This document shows positions 36,598-45,160 of a stretch of DNA of 64,000 bases, one piece after another. Made by a program: the position numbers and the translations under genes. This DNA comes from Breoghania corrubedonensis (GTDB taxonomy: Bacteria; Pseudomonadota; Alphaproteobacteria; Rhizobiales; Stappiaceae), in assembly GCF_003053845.1 (NCBI RefSeq), contig NZ_QAYG01000001.1, positions 186,001-250,000 on the forward strand, in the 5' to 3' direction. The notes beneath the pieces are model-generated. The model did no database searches. It was not told the DNA's origin and was given only the letters and a program-made list of their open reading frames with translations. How positions within the stretch are numbered: position 1 is the first letter of the stretch; each line of letters starts with the position of its first letter.

Positions 36598-37524
36598 TTG
36601 GCGACGCTGTTGCTGCATCATCCTTGTTTTCTCGAACACCACACACCGCTTGGGCATCCGGAAAGACCGGACCGGATGCGCGTGGTCGACAGGATCCTTG
36701 AGCACGAACGGTTCCAGACCCTGGAACGCGACGTCGCCCCCATGGGCGAGATCGAAGCCGTCGAGCTGGCTCATCCGGCCAGGCATGTGGAGATGATCCG
36801 CAAGAACATGCCGATGGAAGGTCTTGCGCGCCTCGATGCGGATACCACCGTCTCGGCGGGAAGCTGGGAGGCGGCGCTGCGCGCCGTGGGTGCGGGGTGT
36901 CAGGCGGTCGACGAGGTGATGGAAGGCAAGGTCAAGAACGCCTTCTGCGCGATCCGTCCGCCCGGCCACCATGCCGAGCACGAACGGGCCATGGGCTTCT
37001 GCCTGTTCAACAACATCGCCATCGCCGCCCGCCACGCGCAGAAGCGGCACGGGGCAGAGCGTGTCGCGATCATCGATTTCGACGTCCACCACGGCAACGG
37101 CACCCAGGATATCTTCTGGGACGATCCGAGCGTCATGTACTGCTCCACCCACCAGATGCCGCTGTTTCCCGGAACCGGCGCGGCCAACGAGACGGGCGCC
37201 GGCAATATCGTCAACGCACCGCTGATGGCAGGTGACGGCAGCGCGCAGTTTCAGGAAGCGGTGGAGGTGATGCTGCTGCCCCGGCTGACGGACTTCAGGC
37301 CGGATCTCGTCCTCATCTCCGCCGGCTTCGACGCTCACAAGCGCGATCCGCTGGCGAACATCAACCTGCTGGAGGACGACTTCGCCTGGATCACCGCCAA
37401 GCTGATGGACATCGCCGATCAGAGCTGCGGCGGTCGCGTCGTCTCCATGCTGGAAGGCGGATACGACCTGGAGGGGCTGGCCCGTTCCGTCGCCGCCCAT
37501 GTGATGACGCTGATGGACGCATGA
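36598..37524 (+). CDS. Histone deacetylase family protein
   Basis: Zinc-dependent deacetylase of the arginase/HDAC fold, 308 residues. The His-Asp charge relay and zinc site are present: RPPGHHAEHERAMGFCLFNN (tandem His), IIDFDVHHGNGTQ (zinc-binding Asp and His), LISAGFDAHKRDPL (second zinc Asp), and EGGYDLEGLA. Bacterial members act on acetylpolyamines, acetoin-related or other small amides, so the name does not imply histones. Start is a TTG at 36598 after GGGG; no better codon in frame gives the conserved N-terminus. Position before xseB and dxs is typical of Hyphomicrobiales as I remember it. Confidence 0.92.
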   Translation: MATLLLHHPCFLEHHTPLGHPERPDRMRVVDRILEHERFQTLERDVAPMGEIEAVELAHPARHVEMIRKNMPMEGLARLDADTTVSAGSWEAALRAVGAGCQAVDEVMEGKVKNAFCAIRPPGHHAEHERAMGFCLFNNIAIAARHAQKRHGAERVAIIDFDVHHGNGTQDIFWDDPSVMYCSTHQMPLFPGTGAANETGAGNIVNAPLMAGDGSAQFQEAVEVMLLPRLTDFRPDLVLISAGFDAHKRDPLANINLLEDDFAWITAKLMDIADQSCGGRVVSMLEGGYDLEGLARSVAAHVMTLMDA

Positions 37525-37714
37525 ACGCCGACCACCTGAAAACACGCGGCTGAAAACACGCGGCTGAACGCCCGGCTTCCGTTCCTCTCCCGATTTCGCA
37601 ACTCTCCTTACCTTGCGTATGTGAAGTGCGCACGCGTTGAGGCTTGACGCGGGCGGGCGAGCACCCGACCCTGCCGCCAACCGAATCCCGGAACCGAACG
37701 GACGCGCCGAGGCC

Positions 37715-37966
37715 ATGACCGAACCCCAACCCAAACCCGTCGTCGAGATGAGCTTCGAGGAAGCCCTGCGCGAACTGGAAACGATCGTGCAGAGGCTGGA
37801 GCGCGGCGACGTGCCGCTGCAGGAAAGCATCTCCCAGTACGAGCGCGGCGACAAACTTCGTGCCCACTGCGACAAATTGCTTCAGGCGGCAGAAGCCAAG
37901 GTGGAAAAGATTCGTCGCGGCAACGACGCCACCGCCAGCGGCACGGAACCCCTCGACGTGGAATAA
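37715..37966 (+). CDS. xseB: Exodeoxyribonuclease VII small subunit
   Basis: 83-residue helical partner of XseA in the single-strand exonuclease. The family core is complete: MSFEEALRELETIVQRLERGDVPLQESISQYERGDKLRAHCDKLLQAAE spans residues about 12-60 as two antiparallel helices. Start at 37715 (MTEPQPKP) just after GAGG, although the spacing is short. An 83-residue product is normal. It lies about 190 bases after the deacetylase gene and about 510 before dxs. Two direct copies of CTGAAAACACGCGG (near 37540-37567) lie in the upstream spacer. Confidence 0.93.
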   Translation: MTEPQPKPVVEMSFEEALRELETIVQRLERGDVPLQESISQYERGDKLRAHCDKLLQAAEAKVEKIRRGNDATASGTEPLDVE

Positions 37967-38479
37967 TCCACGCCAGGCGCAGGTAGTATCGCATCTGCCG
38001 CAGGGACACACTTCGTAACGGAACGGAACGATCGATTTCGCACGGCGCACCCGACCGAAGGTCTCCTTGCGCCGTAACGGTATTGCGAAACACGAGCGAC
38101 CCGAGTTACGTAACATCACAATTATTAGAATTGGAATAGTCGGGCCACCGGAGACAGCAGAGCTGGCCAGGACGGGGTACGTATACTCCCCACGCACAGA
38201 AAAAAGGGCCGCGGCGAACCGCGGCCCAAGTCGTTCACTGTGCACGTGGCCCCATCGACCACGCGAGTTTTATATTCTGTTTCTCGGTAAAAATCATCAC
38301 CCTAATCAATATGAGTTAGCATTTTTAGGTTTTGGGGAGATCGTCGCTACGGAATCCCTGGGAAACGGCGGATTACGCATCTGCGGAACGCTGCCCCCTG
38401 CTTCGCTTCAATTGCGCGCGTCGGCGACGTGGTGTAAGCGTGCCCTTTCCCTCGAACCCAGCAGGCACATATTCGTGCG
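37967..38479. other. Intergenic region xseB-dxs
   Basis: About 510 bases. It contains a minus-strand terminator (38200-38227) with no minus-strand gene to its right, an A+T-rich stretch (about 38270-38330), and no plus-strand gene. A 20-codon minus-strand frame and a TATAAA element precede the terminator and are discussed as a finding. Confidence 0.45.
38200..38227 (-). terminator. Orphan minus-strand intrinsic terminator
   Basis: Perfect 9-bp stem GGGCCGCGG / CCGCGGCCC with a 4-base loop. On the minus strand it is followed by six T; on the plus strand there is no T-run. No annotated gene on that strand would run into it. Confidence 0.75.
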
Positions 38480-40396
38480 ATGACGCAGCTCGCCACACCT
38501 CTTCTCGACACGATCAGCAAACCCGAAGATCTACGGGGCCTTGAGCCTCACGACCTTCGCCAGCTCGCGGACGAACTGCGGGCTGAAATGATCGATGCCG
38601 TCTCGCAAACCGGCGGCCATCTCGGCGCCGGACTGGGCGTCGTCGAACTGACCGTGGCCCTGCATTACGTGTTCAACACGCCCGACGACCGTCTGATCTG
38701 GGATGTCGGCCACCAGGCCTATCCTCACAAGATTTTGACCGGCCGGCGCGACCGAATCCGCACGCTTCGCCAGCCGGGCGGGCTCTCCGGTTTCACCAAA
38801 AGAACCGAATCCCCCTACGATCCGTTCGGCACGGCGCATTCCTCCACCTCCATCTCCGCCGGGCTCGGCATGGCGGTCGCGCGCGATCTCGACCATCGCG
38901 ACAACAACGTGGTGGCGGTGATCGGCGACGGGGCGATGTCGGCCGGCATGGCCTACGAGGCGATGAACAATGCGGGGGCGCTGAAGTCGCGCCTGGTGGT
39001 GGTGCTGAACGACAACGACATGTCGATCGCCCCGCCCGTCGGCGCCATGTCTGGCTATCTCGCCAAGCTTGTTTCCGGGCGCACCTATCACTCGCTGCGC
39101 GAGATCGCCAAGAGCGTCGCCAAGGCGCTGCCCGACCCGCTGCAGAAGGGTGCGGCGCGGGCGGAGGAATACGCGCGCGGCTTCTTCACCGGCGGCACGC
39201 TGTTCGAGGAACTCGGCTTCTACTATGTCGGCCCGATCGACGGCCACAATCTCGACCACCTGCTGCCGGTCCTGAAGAACGTGCGCGACACGCGGGAAGG
39301 GCCTGTGCTGGTCCATGTCGTCACACAGAAGGGCAAGGGCTACGAGCCGGCGGAGAATTCCTCCGACAAGTATCACGGCGTTGCCAGATTCGACGTGGTC
39401 ACCGGCAAGCAGGCCAAGCCGACGCCGAATGCGCCGAGCTACACGCGCGTCTTCGGCGAAAGCCTTGCACAGGAGGCGCGCGAGGACGACCGGATCGTGG
39501 CAGTCACCGCCGCCATGCCATCGGGCACGGGCGTTGATATCTTCGGCAAGGAATTCCCCGAGCGCACTTTCGACGTCGGCATCGCCGAGCAGCACGCCGT
39601 GACCTTCGCGGCCGGACTTGCGACGGAAGGCTTCAAGCCGTTCACGGCGATCTACTCGACCTTCCTGCAGCGCGCCTACGATCAGGTCGTGCACGACGTC
39701 GCAATCCAGCACCTGCCGGTGCGCTTCGCGATCGATCGTGCCGGCTTCGTCGGCGCCGACGGGCCGACCCATGCCGGCTCGTTCGATATCGGCTACCTCT
39801 CCGCGCTGCCCGGCTTTACCGTGATGGCCGCGGCCGACGAGGCGGAGCTGAAGCACATGGTGGCCACGGCGGCGGCCTTCGACGAGGGCCCTATCGCCTT
39901 CCGCTATCCGCGCGGTGAAGGCGTCGGTGTGGAGATGCCGGAACGCGGCATACCGCTGGAGATCGGTCGTGGCCGGGTCGTGCGCGAGGGCACCAAGGTC
40001 GCCCTTCTCTCGCTCGGCACCCGTCTTGCCGCCTGCATCGAGGCTGCGGAGATGCTGGAGGCAGGCGGCCTGTCGACGACGGTCGCCGATGCGCGCTTCG
40101 TCAAGCCGCTCGACACAGATCTCGTGCGCCGGCTCGCCACGCAGCACGAGGTGCTGATCACGGTGGAGGAAGGTTCGATCGGCGGCTTCGCCGCCCATGT
40201 CGCCCAGTTCCTCATCGACGAGGGACTGCTCGACGGCCACGTGAAACTTCGCACCATGATGATGCCGGACAGTTTCGTCGACCACAACAAGCCTGATGCG
40301 ATGTATGCGGGCGCCGGCCTCGATGCCACCGGAATCGTCACCCGCGTCTTCGAGGCGCTGGGGCGCGATACAGCGGAAGTCGGCCGGCTCGCGTAA
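38480..40396 (+). CDS. dxs: 1-deoxy-D-xylulose-5-phosphate synthase
   Basis: First enzyme of the MEP isoprenoid pathway: condenses pyruvate and glyceraldehyde 3-phosphate using TPP and Mg. 638 residues in transketolase-like order: [28 protein letters not shown] (substrate His region), the TPP motif [18 protein letters not shown] (about 152-170), then the pyrimidine domain with [16 protein letters not shown] (the Glu activating TPP) and [15 protein letters not shown], and a C-terminal transketolase-C domain. All expected blocks are intact. Start ATG at 38480. Confidence 0.97.
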   Translation: MTQLATPLLDTISKPEDLRGLEPHDLRQLADELRAEMIDAVSQTGGHLGAGLGVVELTVALHYVFNTPDDRLIWDVGHQAYPHKILTGRRDRIRTLRQPGGLSGFTKRTESPYDPFGTAHSSTSISAGLGMAVARDLDHRDNNVVAVIGDGAMSAGMAYEAMNNAGALKSRLVVVLNDNDMSIAPPVGAMSGYLAKLVSGRTYHSLREIAKSVAKALPDPLQKGAARAEEYARGFFTGGTLFEELGFYYVGPIDGHNLDHLLPVLKNVRDTREGPVLVHVVTQKGKGYEPAENSSDKYHGVARFDVVTGKQAKPTPNAPSYTRVFGESLAQEAREDDRIVAVTAAMPSGTGVDIFGKEFPERTFDVGIAEQHAVTFAAGLATEGFKPFTAIYSTFLQRAYDQVVHDVAIQHLPVRFAIDRAGFVGADGPTHAGSFDIGYLSALPGFTVMAAADEAELKHMVATAAAFDEGPIAFRYPRGEGVGVEMPERGIPLEIGRGRVVREGTKVALLSLGTRLAACIEAAEMLEAGGLSTTVADARFVKPLDTDLVRRLATQHEVLITVEEGSIGGFAAHVAQFLIDEGLLDGHVKLRTMMMPDSFVDHNKPDAMYAGAGLDATGIVTRVFEALGRDTAEVGRLA

Positions 40397-40754
40397 AACG
40401 GCATTAAATCCATTTTCACCATCGCTTTGCTAGGCTATGTCCGCGCCTCGGGAGCGATAACGGGGATCGTCCGGCTCGCCGTAATTCCGCCGCGTTCAGG
40501 AACCAAGCGGGAGAATGGATCGGCAAGTCGCGGTCCTGCCCTTAAGACGCAGTCAATCCGGCGGCCGGATATGTCGCGCCTCGTCGGCTCCAATGTCACC
40601 AAACACCCCGCGTCCAGCGATTGCGGGTGACCGAGCGGTCCGGAATGACACCCTTTTCCCCCGTATCAGACGCCGCTTTTCAAGGCGGCCAGCGCGCCCG
40701 GCTTGCTGAGCCTTTGCGAACGCGCGCCCTGCCTCCTCCCGCAGGCTGAGCCCC
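40397..40754. other. Intergenic region dxs-MFS
   Basis: 358 bases. A GCCGC/GCGGC dyad around a TTTTCAA loop at about 40672-40688 is the only structure noted; it lacks a T-run. Nothing coding is seen. Confidence 0.35.
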
Positions 40755-42170
40755 ATGGCCAAAACACTCAATCCGATAGCCGCCCTCCTGCTCTCGGTCG
40801 CGCTCATGCTGCTCGGCCACGGTCTGCAGGCGACATTGCTGCCCGTGCGCGCGGACCTCGAAGGCTTCTCGGCGATCGCCATCGGCGGCATGTCGTCGGC
40901 CTATTTCGGAGGGTTCGTGCTCGGCTGCGTGCTGGCGCCCTATGCGGTGCTGCGCGCCGGCCACATCCGCGCCTTCGCAGCCCTCGTCTCGCTCGGCTCG
41001 GCCAGTGCGATCCTGTATCCCGTGCTCAACGAGCCGATCGCCTGGGCCCTGATCCGCGGCTCCTACGGCTTCACGCTGGCCGGCTTCTACCTGATCGTGG
41101 AAAGCTGGCTGAACGAACGGGCGACGAACGAGAACCGTGGCGCGCTGATGTCGACCTACATCATCGTCAACCTGGCCGCGATCACCGGCGGACAGCTGTT
41201 GCTGACGGTGATCAATCCGGAAGGCTTCACAGCCTTCGTGCTGGCTTCCGTCGCCGTGTCGCTCGCCGTTGTGCCGATCTCGCTGACGCGCTCGCAACAG
41301 CCCGCCCCCATCACCTTCGTCCGCTTTCGTCCGATGGCGCTGTACCGTGTCTCGCCGGCGGCGATCGTCGGGAGCCTGTTCATCGGGCTGGCCAATGGCA
41401 CGAACTGGACGCTCGCGCCGCTCTATGCCCGCCAGATCGGCTTCGACAAGGCGGACGTCGCCTATTTCGCTTCCGCCATCATCTTCGGCGGTGCGCTGGC
41501 GCAATGGCCAATCGGCCGACTGTCGGACCGCATGGACCGCCGCTATGTGCTGATCGGACTGGCACTCGCATCGGGCACGATCGCGGGGCTCATCGCCGGC
41601 TTCGAACCGACGTCCGCACCGCTGGCCATCGCGACCGCCGGTCTTCTCGGATTCGCCTCGCAGCCCGCCTATTCGATCGCCGCCGCCCACGCCTTCGACC
41701 ACGTCGAATCGGATGGCTTCGTGGAAACCTCATCCGGCCTGCTGCTCGCCAACGGCATCGGGTCGACCATCGGGCCGTTCGCCGCCTCCCTGCTGATGAC
41801 GCAGATGGGGCCGAGCGGGCTCTACGCGATGATCTCGGTCGTGATGTTCGTGCTCGCGGCTTACATCATCTTCCGTATGCAGGTGCGCGAACGTCCCTCC
41901 GCGCGCCTGCACACCGAATTCGATCTGGCCGGTACCGCACAGGTTGGCGGCGTGCTGACGCCGGAACTGCTCGATGAGAGCAGCCCGCACGTGGTGGTGC
42001 CCGAATTCTCGCCCGTGCCGCACGTGACGCCGGATGCGGAGGCGGTCGCGGAGGCTTGGGAGACTGCCTGGGAGGGCGATCTGCCGGACGACATCGATAT
42101 CACGCAGAGCGAGGCGGACGAAGACGCGAATGCGCTGGGGGATGCGGGGATGGACGACAAGGCCCGCTGA
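40755..42170 (+). CDS. MFS transporter
   Basis: Major facilitator protein, 471 residues, about 12 hydrophobic segments. Motif A-like sequence between helices 2 and 3 is weak, but the second-half loop GGALAQWPIGRLSDRMDRRYVLI (about 250-270) is a clear MFS loop. The C-terminal 80 residues (from about 390) are cytoplasmic, acidic and proline-rich (ending SEADEDANALGDAGMDDKAR), an unusual addition. In plan it resembles the YcaD/UMF-type sugar or drug transporters, but the substrate cannot be inferred. Neighbours downstream relate to copper, but a role in that is not shown. Confidence 0.88.
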   Translation: MAKTLNPIAALLLSVALMLLGHGLQATLLPVRADLEGFSAIAIGGMSSAYFGGFVLGCVLAPYAVLRAGHIRAFAALVSLGSASAILYPVLNEPIAWALIRGSYGFTLAGFYLIVESWLNERATNENRGALMSTYIIVNLAAITGGQLLLTVINPEGFTAFVLASVAVSLAVVPISLTRSQQPAPITFVRFRPMALYRVSPAAIVGSLFIGLANGTNWTLAPLYARQIGFDKADVAYFASAIIFGGALAQWPIGRLSDRMDRRYVLIGLALASGTIAGLIAGFEPTSAPLAIATAGLLGFASQPAYSIAAAHAFDHVESDGFVETSSGLLLANGIGSTIGPFAASLLMTQMGPSGLYAMISVVMFVLAAYIIFRMQVRERPSARLHTEFDLAGTAQVGGVLTPELLDESSPHVVVPEFSPVPHVTPDAEAVAEAWETAWEGDLPDDIDITQSEADEDANALGDAGMDDKAR

Positions 42171-42217
42171 GGACAAATGTTGCCGTTGGGAGATGCGCTC
42201 TCGACGGCTGCACGCTT

Positions 42218-42643
42218 ATGAAGCATAGTCCACCCGCGATGAGAAACCGGACGGGCTTTCTTCACCTGCTCAGAACAGAACGCAAGGCGCTGTCGATGCT
42301 GGCAGCCGCCGGCATGCTGGCGCGTGTGTTCATCGGCCTGATCGGGCTTGCGCTCGCACCGTCCGACGCGCTGGCGACCAGTTCCGTTCTCATCATCTGC
42401 TCGGGAACCACCGGCGGCGCGCAGCCGGTCAAGGGCGTGCCTTGGGCCGCGTTCCAGTGCCCCTGTGCGGCCTGTCACCATACAGGCTGCGCCGTTGCCT
42501 GCACCCCACCGGCCGGAGCCGTTGCCCTGCCCTTGCCACAACCGGCACATTCGCATGTGCTGGCCGTGCCCCTCGGCGCCCGGCATGCCGCGCAAAGAAC
42601 TGGCGACCACACCCGCATCCGCGCTCCTCCCCTGAACGGCTGA
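42218..42643 (+). CDS. Small exported Cys/His-rich protein, DUF2946-like
   Basis: 141 residues from the ATG at 42218 (or 135 from 42239). A basic start and a hydrophobic segment (about 26-50, SMLAAAGMLARVFIGLIGLALA) suggest a signal or anchor. The rest holds C-x10-30-C-P-C-A-A-C-H-H-T-G-C and several His, the sort of Cys/His cluster of DUF2946-type proteins found next to copper genes. Family assignment is from general appearance only. It lies 91 bases before the copper chaperone gene. No clear ribosome-binding site was seen, so the start is uncertain. Confidence 0.5.
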   Translation: MKHSPPAMRNRTGFLHLLRTERKALSMLAAAGMLARVFIGLIGLALAPSDALATSSVLIICSGTTGGAQPVKGVPWAAFQCPCAACHHTGCAVACTPPAGAVALPLPQPAHSHVLAVPLGARHAAQRTGDHTRIRAPPLNG

Positions 42644-42734
42644 ACCCCGCATTCACGTTTTCCAGGCGAGGCCCAGCCTCGCACCGTTCATGCGCATGGT
42701 CAGACGGTTAAGCCGCCATGCCGAGGAGTTATCC

Positions 42735-43361
42735 ATGAAGACCCTGTTTTCGCTTGCGGCAGCCGCCGCCCTTTCCGCGTCTCTGGCCGTCTCGATGGCG
42801 TTTTCCGCCCAGGCCCATCCGAAATCGGTCACCGTGGGCGATCTGAAGATCGACCTGCCGTGGACGCGGGCGACTCCCGGCAAGGCCGCGGCCGGCGGCG
42901 GTTTCCTCAAGATCACCAACGAGGGCAAGGAAGCGGACCGGCTCGTCGGCGCCTCCTCGCCGCGGGCAAAACGCACCGAAATCCACGAAATGTCCGTCAA
43001 GGACGGCATCATGGTGATGCGTCAGGTCAAGGGCGGGCTCGAGGTTCCGGCCGGCGGCGTGCTGGAACTGAAGCCGGGCAGCTACCATGTCATGTTCATG
43101 GGCCTTCCCGCCCCCTTCAAGGAAGGCGAGATGATCCCGGTCACGTTGACCTTCGAGAAGGCAGGCAGCGTCGAGGTCGAGCTGACGGTCGAGAAGCCGG
43201 GCGCGAAGGATCCGGCCAACGCCATGAGCATGGGCCACGACATGCCGGCGAAAGACATGCCGGCGAAAGACATGCCGGCGAAAGACATGCCGGCGAAAGA
43301 CATGGCCAAGGACGGCAAGCCGATGAAAATGGACCATGGCAACCACGACATGAAACAGTGA
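42735..43361 (+). CDS. Periplasmic copper chaperone PCuAC with Met-rich repeat tail
   Basis: 208 residues. Signal peptide residues 1-26 (cut after AQA). The PCuAC domain has the Cu(I) ligands H and M: EIHEMSVKDGIMVM and the distal GSYHVMFMGL, i.e. the H(M)x10Mx21HxM pattern. Family members deliver copper to the CuA site of cytochrome oxidase with SCO, whose gene begins four bases after this one ends. The last 45 residues carry four perfect MPAKD repeats, then MAKDGKPMKMDHGNHDMKQ, rich in Met, His and Lys. Such a Met/His tail could bind additional copper. RBS GAGGAG seven bases before the ATG. Confidence 0.93.
   Translation: MKTLFSLAAAAALSASLAVSMAFSAQAHPKSVTVGDLKIDLPWTRATPGKAAAGGGFLKITNEGKEADRLVGASSPRAKRTEIHEMSVKDGIMVMRQVKGGLEVPAGGVLELKPGSYHVMFMGLPAPFKEGEMIPVTLTFEKAGSVEVELTVEKPGAKDPANAMSMGHDMPAKDMPAKDMPAKDMPAKDMAKDGKPMKMDHGNHDMKQ
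43239..43298 (+). repeat. 15-bp in-frame tandem repeat in the copper chaperone gene
   Basis: Four perfect 15-bp units GACATGCCGGCGAAA, encoding DMPAK x4, followed by a diverged GACATGGCC unit. The identity is complete, suggesting recent slippage amplification and possible length variation between strains. Confidence 0.95.
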
Positions 43362-43365
43362 GATC

Positions 43366-43986
43366 ATGAGCGCAGGAAAGATCATTCGCTACGGGGCGTG
43401 GGCGGCGGTAGCCGCCCTCGTTCTCGTCGTCGGCGGAATTGCGGCCTGGAGCTACCTCGGCAAGGGTGACGGCAAGAGCCTGATCGCCCCCGTCGCCACC
43501 ATTGGCGGGCCGTTCACCCTGGAAAACGGCAAGGGCGAGACCGTCACCGAGGCCGATCTGAAGGACAAGCCGACGGTGATGTTCTTCGGCTACACCTTCT
43601 GCCCCGACGTGTGCCCGACGACACTCGCCGAACTTCAGGGCTGGATCGAGCAGCTGGGACCGGATGCGGACAAGCTCCATTATGTGTTCGTGACCGTCGA
43701 TCCAGAACGCGACACGCCCGACGTGATGGCCTCCTACGTCGCGGCCTTCGACGACCACATCATGCCGCTGACGGGCACGCGCGAGCAGGTCGACAAGATG
43801 ATCAAGGCCTACCGCGTCTACGCCCGCAAGGTGCCGCTTGATGATGGCGGGTACGCGATGGACCACTCTGCCGGGCTCTACCTGTTCAACGCGAACGGCC
43901 ACTTCGTCGGAACGATCGCCTATGGCGAGGATACGGACGTCGCCATGCAGAAGCTGAAGCGGCTGATTACAAAAGCGGAAAGCTGA
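43366..43986 (+). CDS. SCO1/SenC family copper protein
   Basis: Membrane-anchored thioredoxin-fold protein for assembly of the CuA centre of cytochrome c oxidase. 206 residues: one N-terminal helix (about 9-30), then the copper site C79-P-D-V-C83 (YTFCPDVCPTT) and the third ligand His in MDHSAGLYLF. Starts just after the PCuAC gene (four-base gap), so they form an operon; the pairing supports copper delivery to respiratory oxidase. The subunits of the oxidase are not in this window. Confidence 0.95.
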   Translation: MSAGKIIRYGAWAAVAALVLVVGGIAAWSYLGKGDGKSLIAPVATIGGPFTLENGKGETVTEADLKDKPTVMFFGYTFCPDVCPTTLAELQGWIEQLGPDADKLHYVFVTVDPERDTPDVMASYVAAFDDHIMPLTGTREQVDKMIKAYRVYARKVPLDDGGYAMDHSAGLYLFNANGHFVGTIAYGEDTDVAMQKLKRLITKAES

Positions 43987-44073
43987 CCCGCCTGGCCCAG
44001 ATTGCGGCGGGTGGCTGACGCCCCCCGCCGTTTGCGCTATAATTGGCGCCTTCGAAGGAAGGATCTGAACGAA

Positions 44074-44217
44074 ATGACCGCCACACCCGTCACATGGGCC
44101 GTGATCGGAACGCTGGGAGCTATCGTGTTCGCGGCAACGATCGCGCTGTGGGCACGCTACGGCGAGCTGATCTTCGTCCAGTCCCTCCTCAACGGAATTG
44201 CCGGCTGCTTCGGCTGA
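44074..44217 (+). CDS. Small single-pass membrane protein, 47 residues
   Basis: A short frame with a good ribosome-binding site (AAGGAAGGA, about ten bases before ATG 44074) and protein-like composition: polar start, one clear hydrophobic helix (WAVIGTLGAIVFAATIALWARYG, about residues 8-30), and a short amphipathic end (ELIFVQSLLNGIAGCFG). It ends 29 bases before tlyA and starts 87 bases after the SCO gene. No family recognised. It may be a small subunit of a membrane complex. Confidence 0.65.
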   Translation: MTATPVTWAVIGTLGAIVFAATIALWARYGELIFVQSLLNGIAGCFG

Positions 44218-44246
44218 CGGCTCGCTTTTCAAAGACACAACGGCAC

Positions 44247-44996
44247 ATGACGAAAACGACGGCGAAGCTGCGGCTGGACCAGTTGCTGGTCGAACGCGGC
44301 CTGGCGGAGAGCCGCGCGCGGGCGCGCGACGCCATCCTGCGCGGGCACGTGCTGATCAACGGGCAGGCGGCCTCCAAGCCCGGCCAGACGGTTGCGGGCG
44401 ATGCGGAAATCGCCATCGATGATCCAGCCGCCGGCTACGTCTCGCGCGCGGCGCTCAAGTTGATCGCCGGGCTGGATGCCTTCGCAATCGATGTCGATGG
44501 ATGCCGGTGCCTCGATATCGGCGCTTCGACCGGCGGCTTCACGCAGGTGCTGCTTGCGCGAGGGGCGGCGAGCGTCGATGCGATCGATGTCGGTCACGAC
44601 CAGTTGCATCCATCGCTGGCGGCCGATCCGCGCGTTCATTCGCTGGAAGGCGTCAATGCGCGGGCGCTGGGCTTGGACCACCTCACCGGCGCGCCCGAAA
44701 TCGTGGTGTCCGACGTGAGTTTCATCTCGCTGAAGCTGGCCCTGCCTCCGGCATTGGGCCTCGCCGCGCCCGGCGCGCGGGCGCTGTTTCTGGTCAAGCC
44801 GCAGTTCGAGGCCGGCAAGGAACGGATCGGCAAGGGCGGGCTGGTCGATCCGGAGGTGGCCGAAACGGTGGCCGATGACATTCGCCACTGGCTCGCCATA
44901 CAGCCCGGCTGGCGTGTCCTCGGCATGGTCCCCTCGCCGATCAAGGGCGGCGACGGGAACGGAGAATACCTGCTGGGGGCGGTGAAGGAGAAATAG
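44247..44996 (+). CDS. tlyA: TlyA-family rRNA 2'-O-methyltransferase / hemolysin-type
   Basis: 249 residues: an S4 RNA-binding domain (about 8-65; RLDQLLVERGLAESRARARDAILRGHVLING) and an FtsJ-like SAM methyltransferase domain (about 80-245; LDIGASTGGFTQVLL, and VVSDVSFISLKLALP, with KPQFEAGKE as the catalytic Lys-rich segment). In mycobacteria TlyA methylates 16S and 23S rRNA; the bacterial homologs also carry the 'hemolysin A' name. In Hyphomicrobiales it commonly follows dxs, but here four or five genes intervene. Confidence 0.92.
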   Translation: MTKTTAKLRLDQLLVERGLAESRARARDAILRGHVLINGQAASKPGQTVAGDAEIAIDDPAAGYVSRAALKLIAGLDAFAIDVDGCRCLDIGASTGGFTQVLLARGAASVDAIDVGHDQLHPSLAADPRVHSLEGVNARALGLDHLTGAPEIVVSDVSFISLKLALPPALGLAAPGARALFLVKPQFEAGKERIGKGGLVDPEVAETVADDIRHWLAIQPGWRVLGMVPSPIKGGDGNGEYLLGAVKEK

Positions 44997-45160
44997 TCGC
45001 CATATTATTTTGGGAAGGCTACGCGTCTCGTGCGAAATGGCGACGTTCTTCGCAGCCCTGCGGTAAAACACCGGTTCGCGCCCCGCTCCCGATCTCCCAT
45101 TTCCATGGCCTTGCAGGCCGCAATCCTGTAAGCCCGGCACAACGCCAGCAGGACGCCCGC

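Noticed and set aside
38531-40285. 584-codon minus-strand frame within dxs
   Set aside because: Antisense shadow of dxs with Arg/His/Asp-rich low complexity; the dxs product has all TPP motifs.
43239-43298. DMPAK repeat as a sequencing or assembly artefact
   Set aside because: The repeat is in frame, fits the Met-rich tail of the copper chaperone, and the frame continues to a sensible stop; kept as real with the caveat that copy number may be collapsed or expanded.
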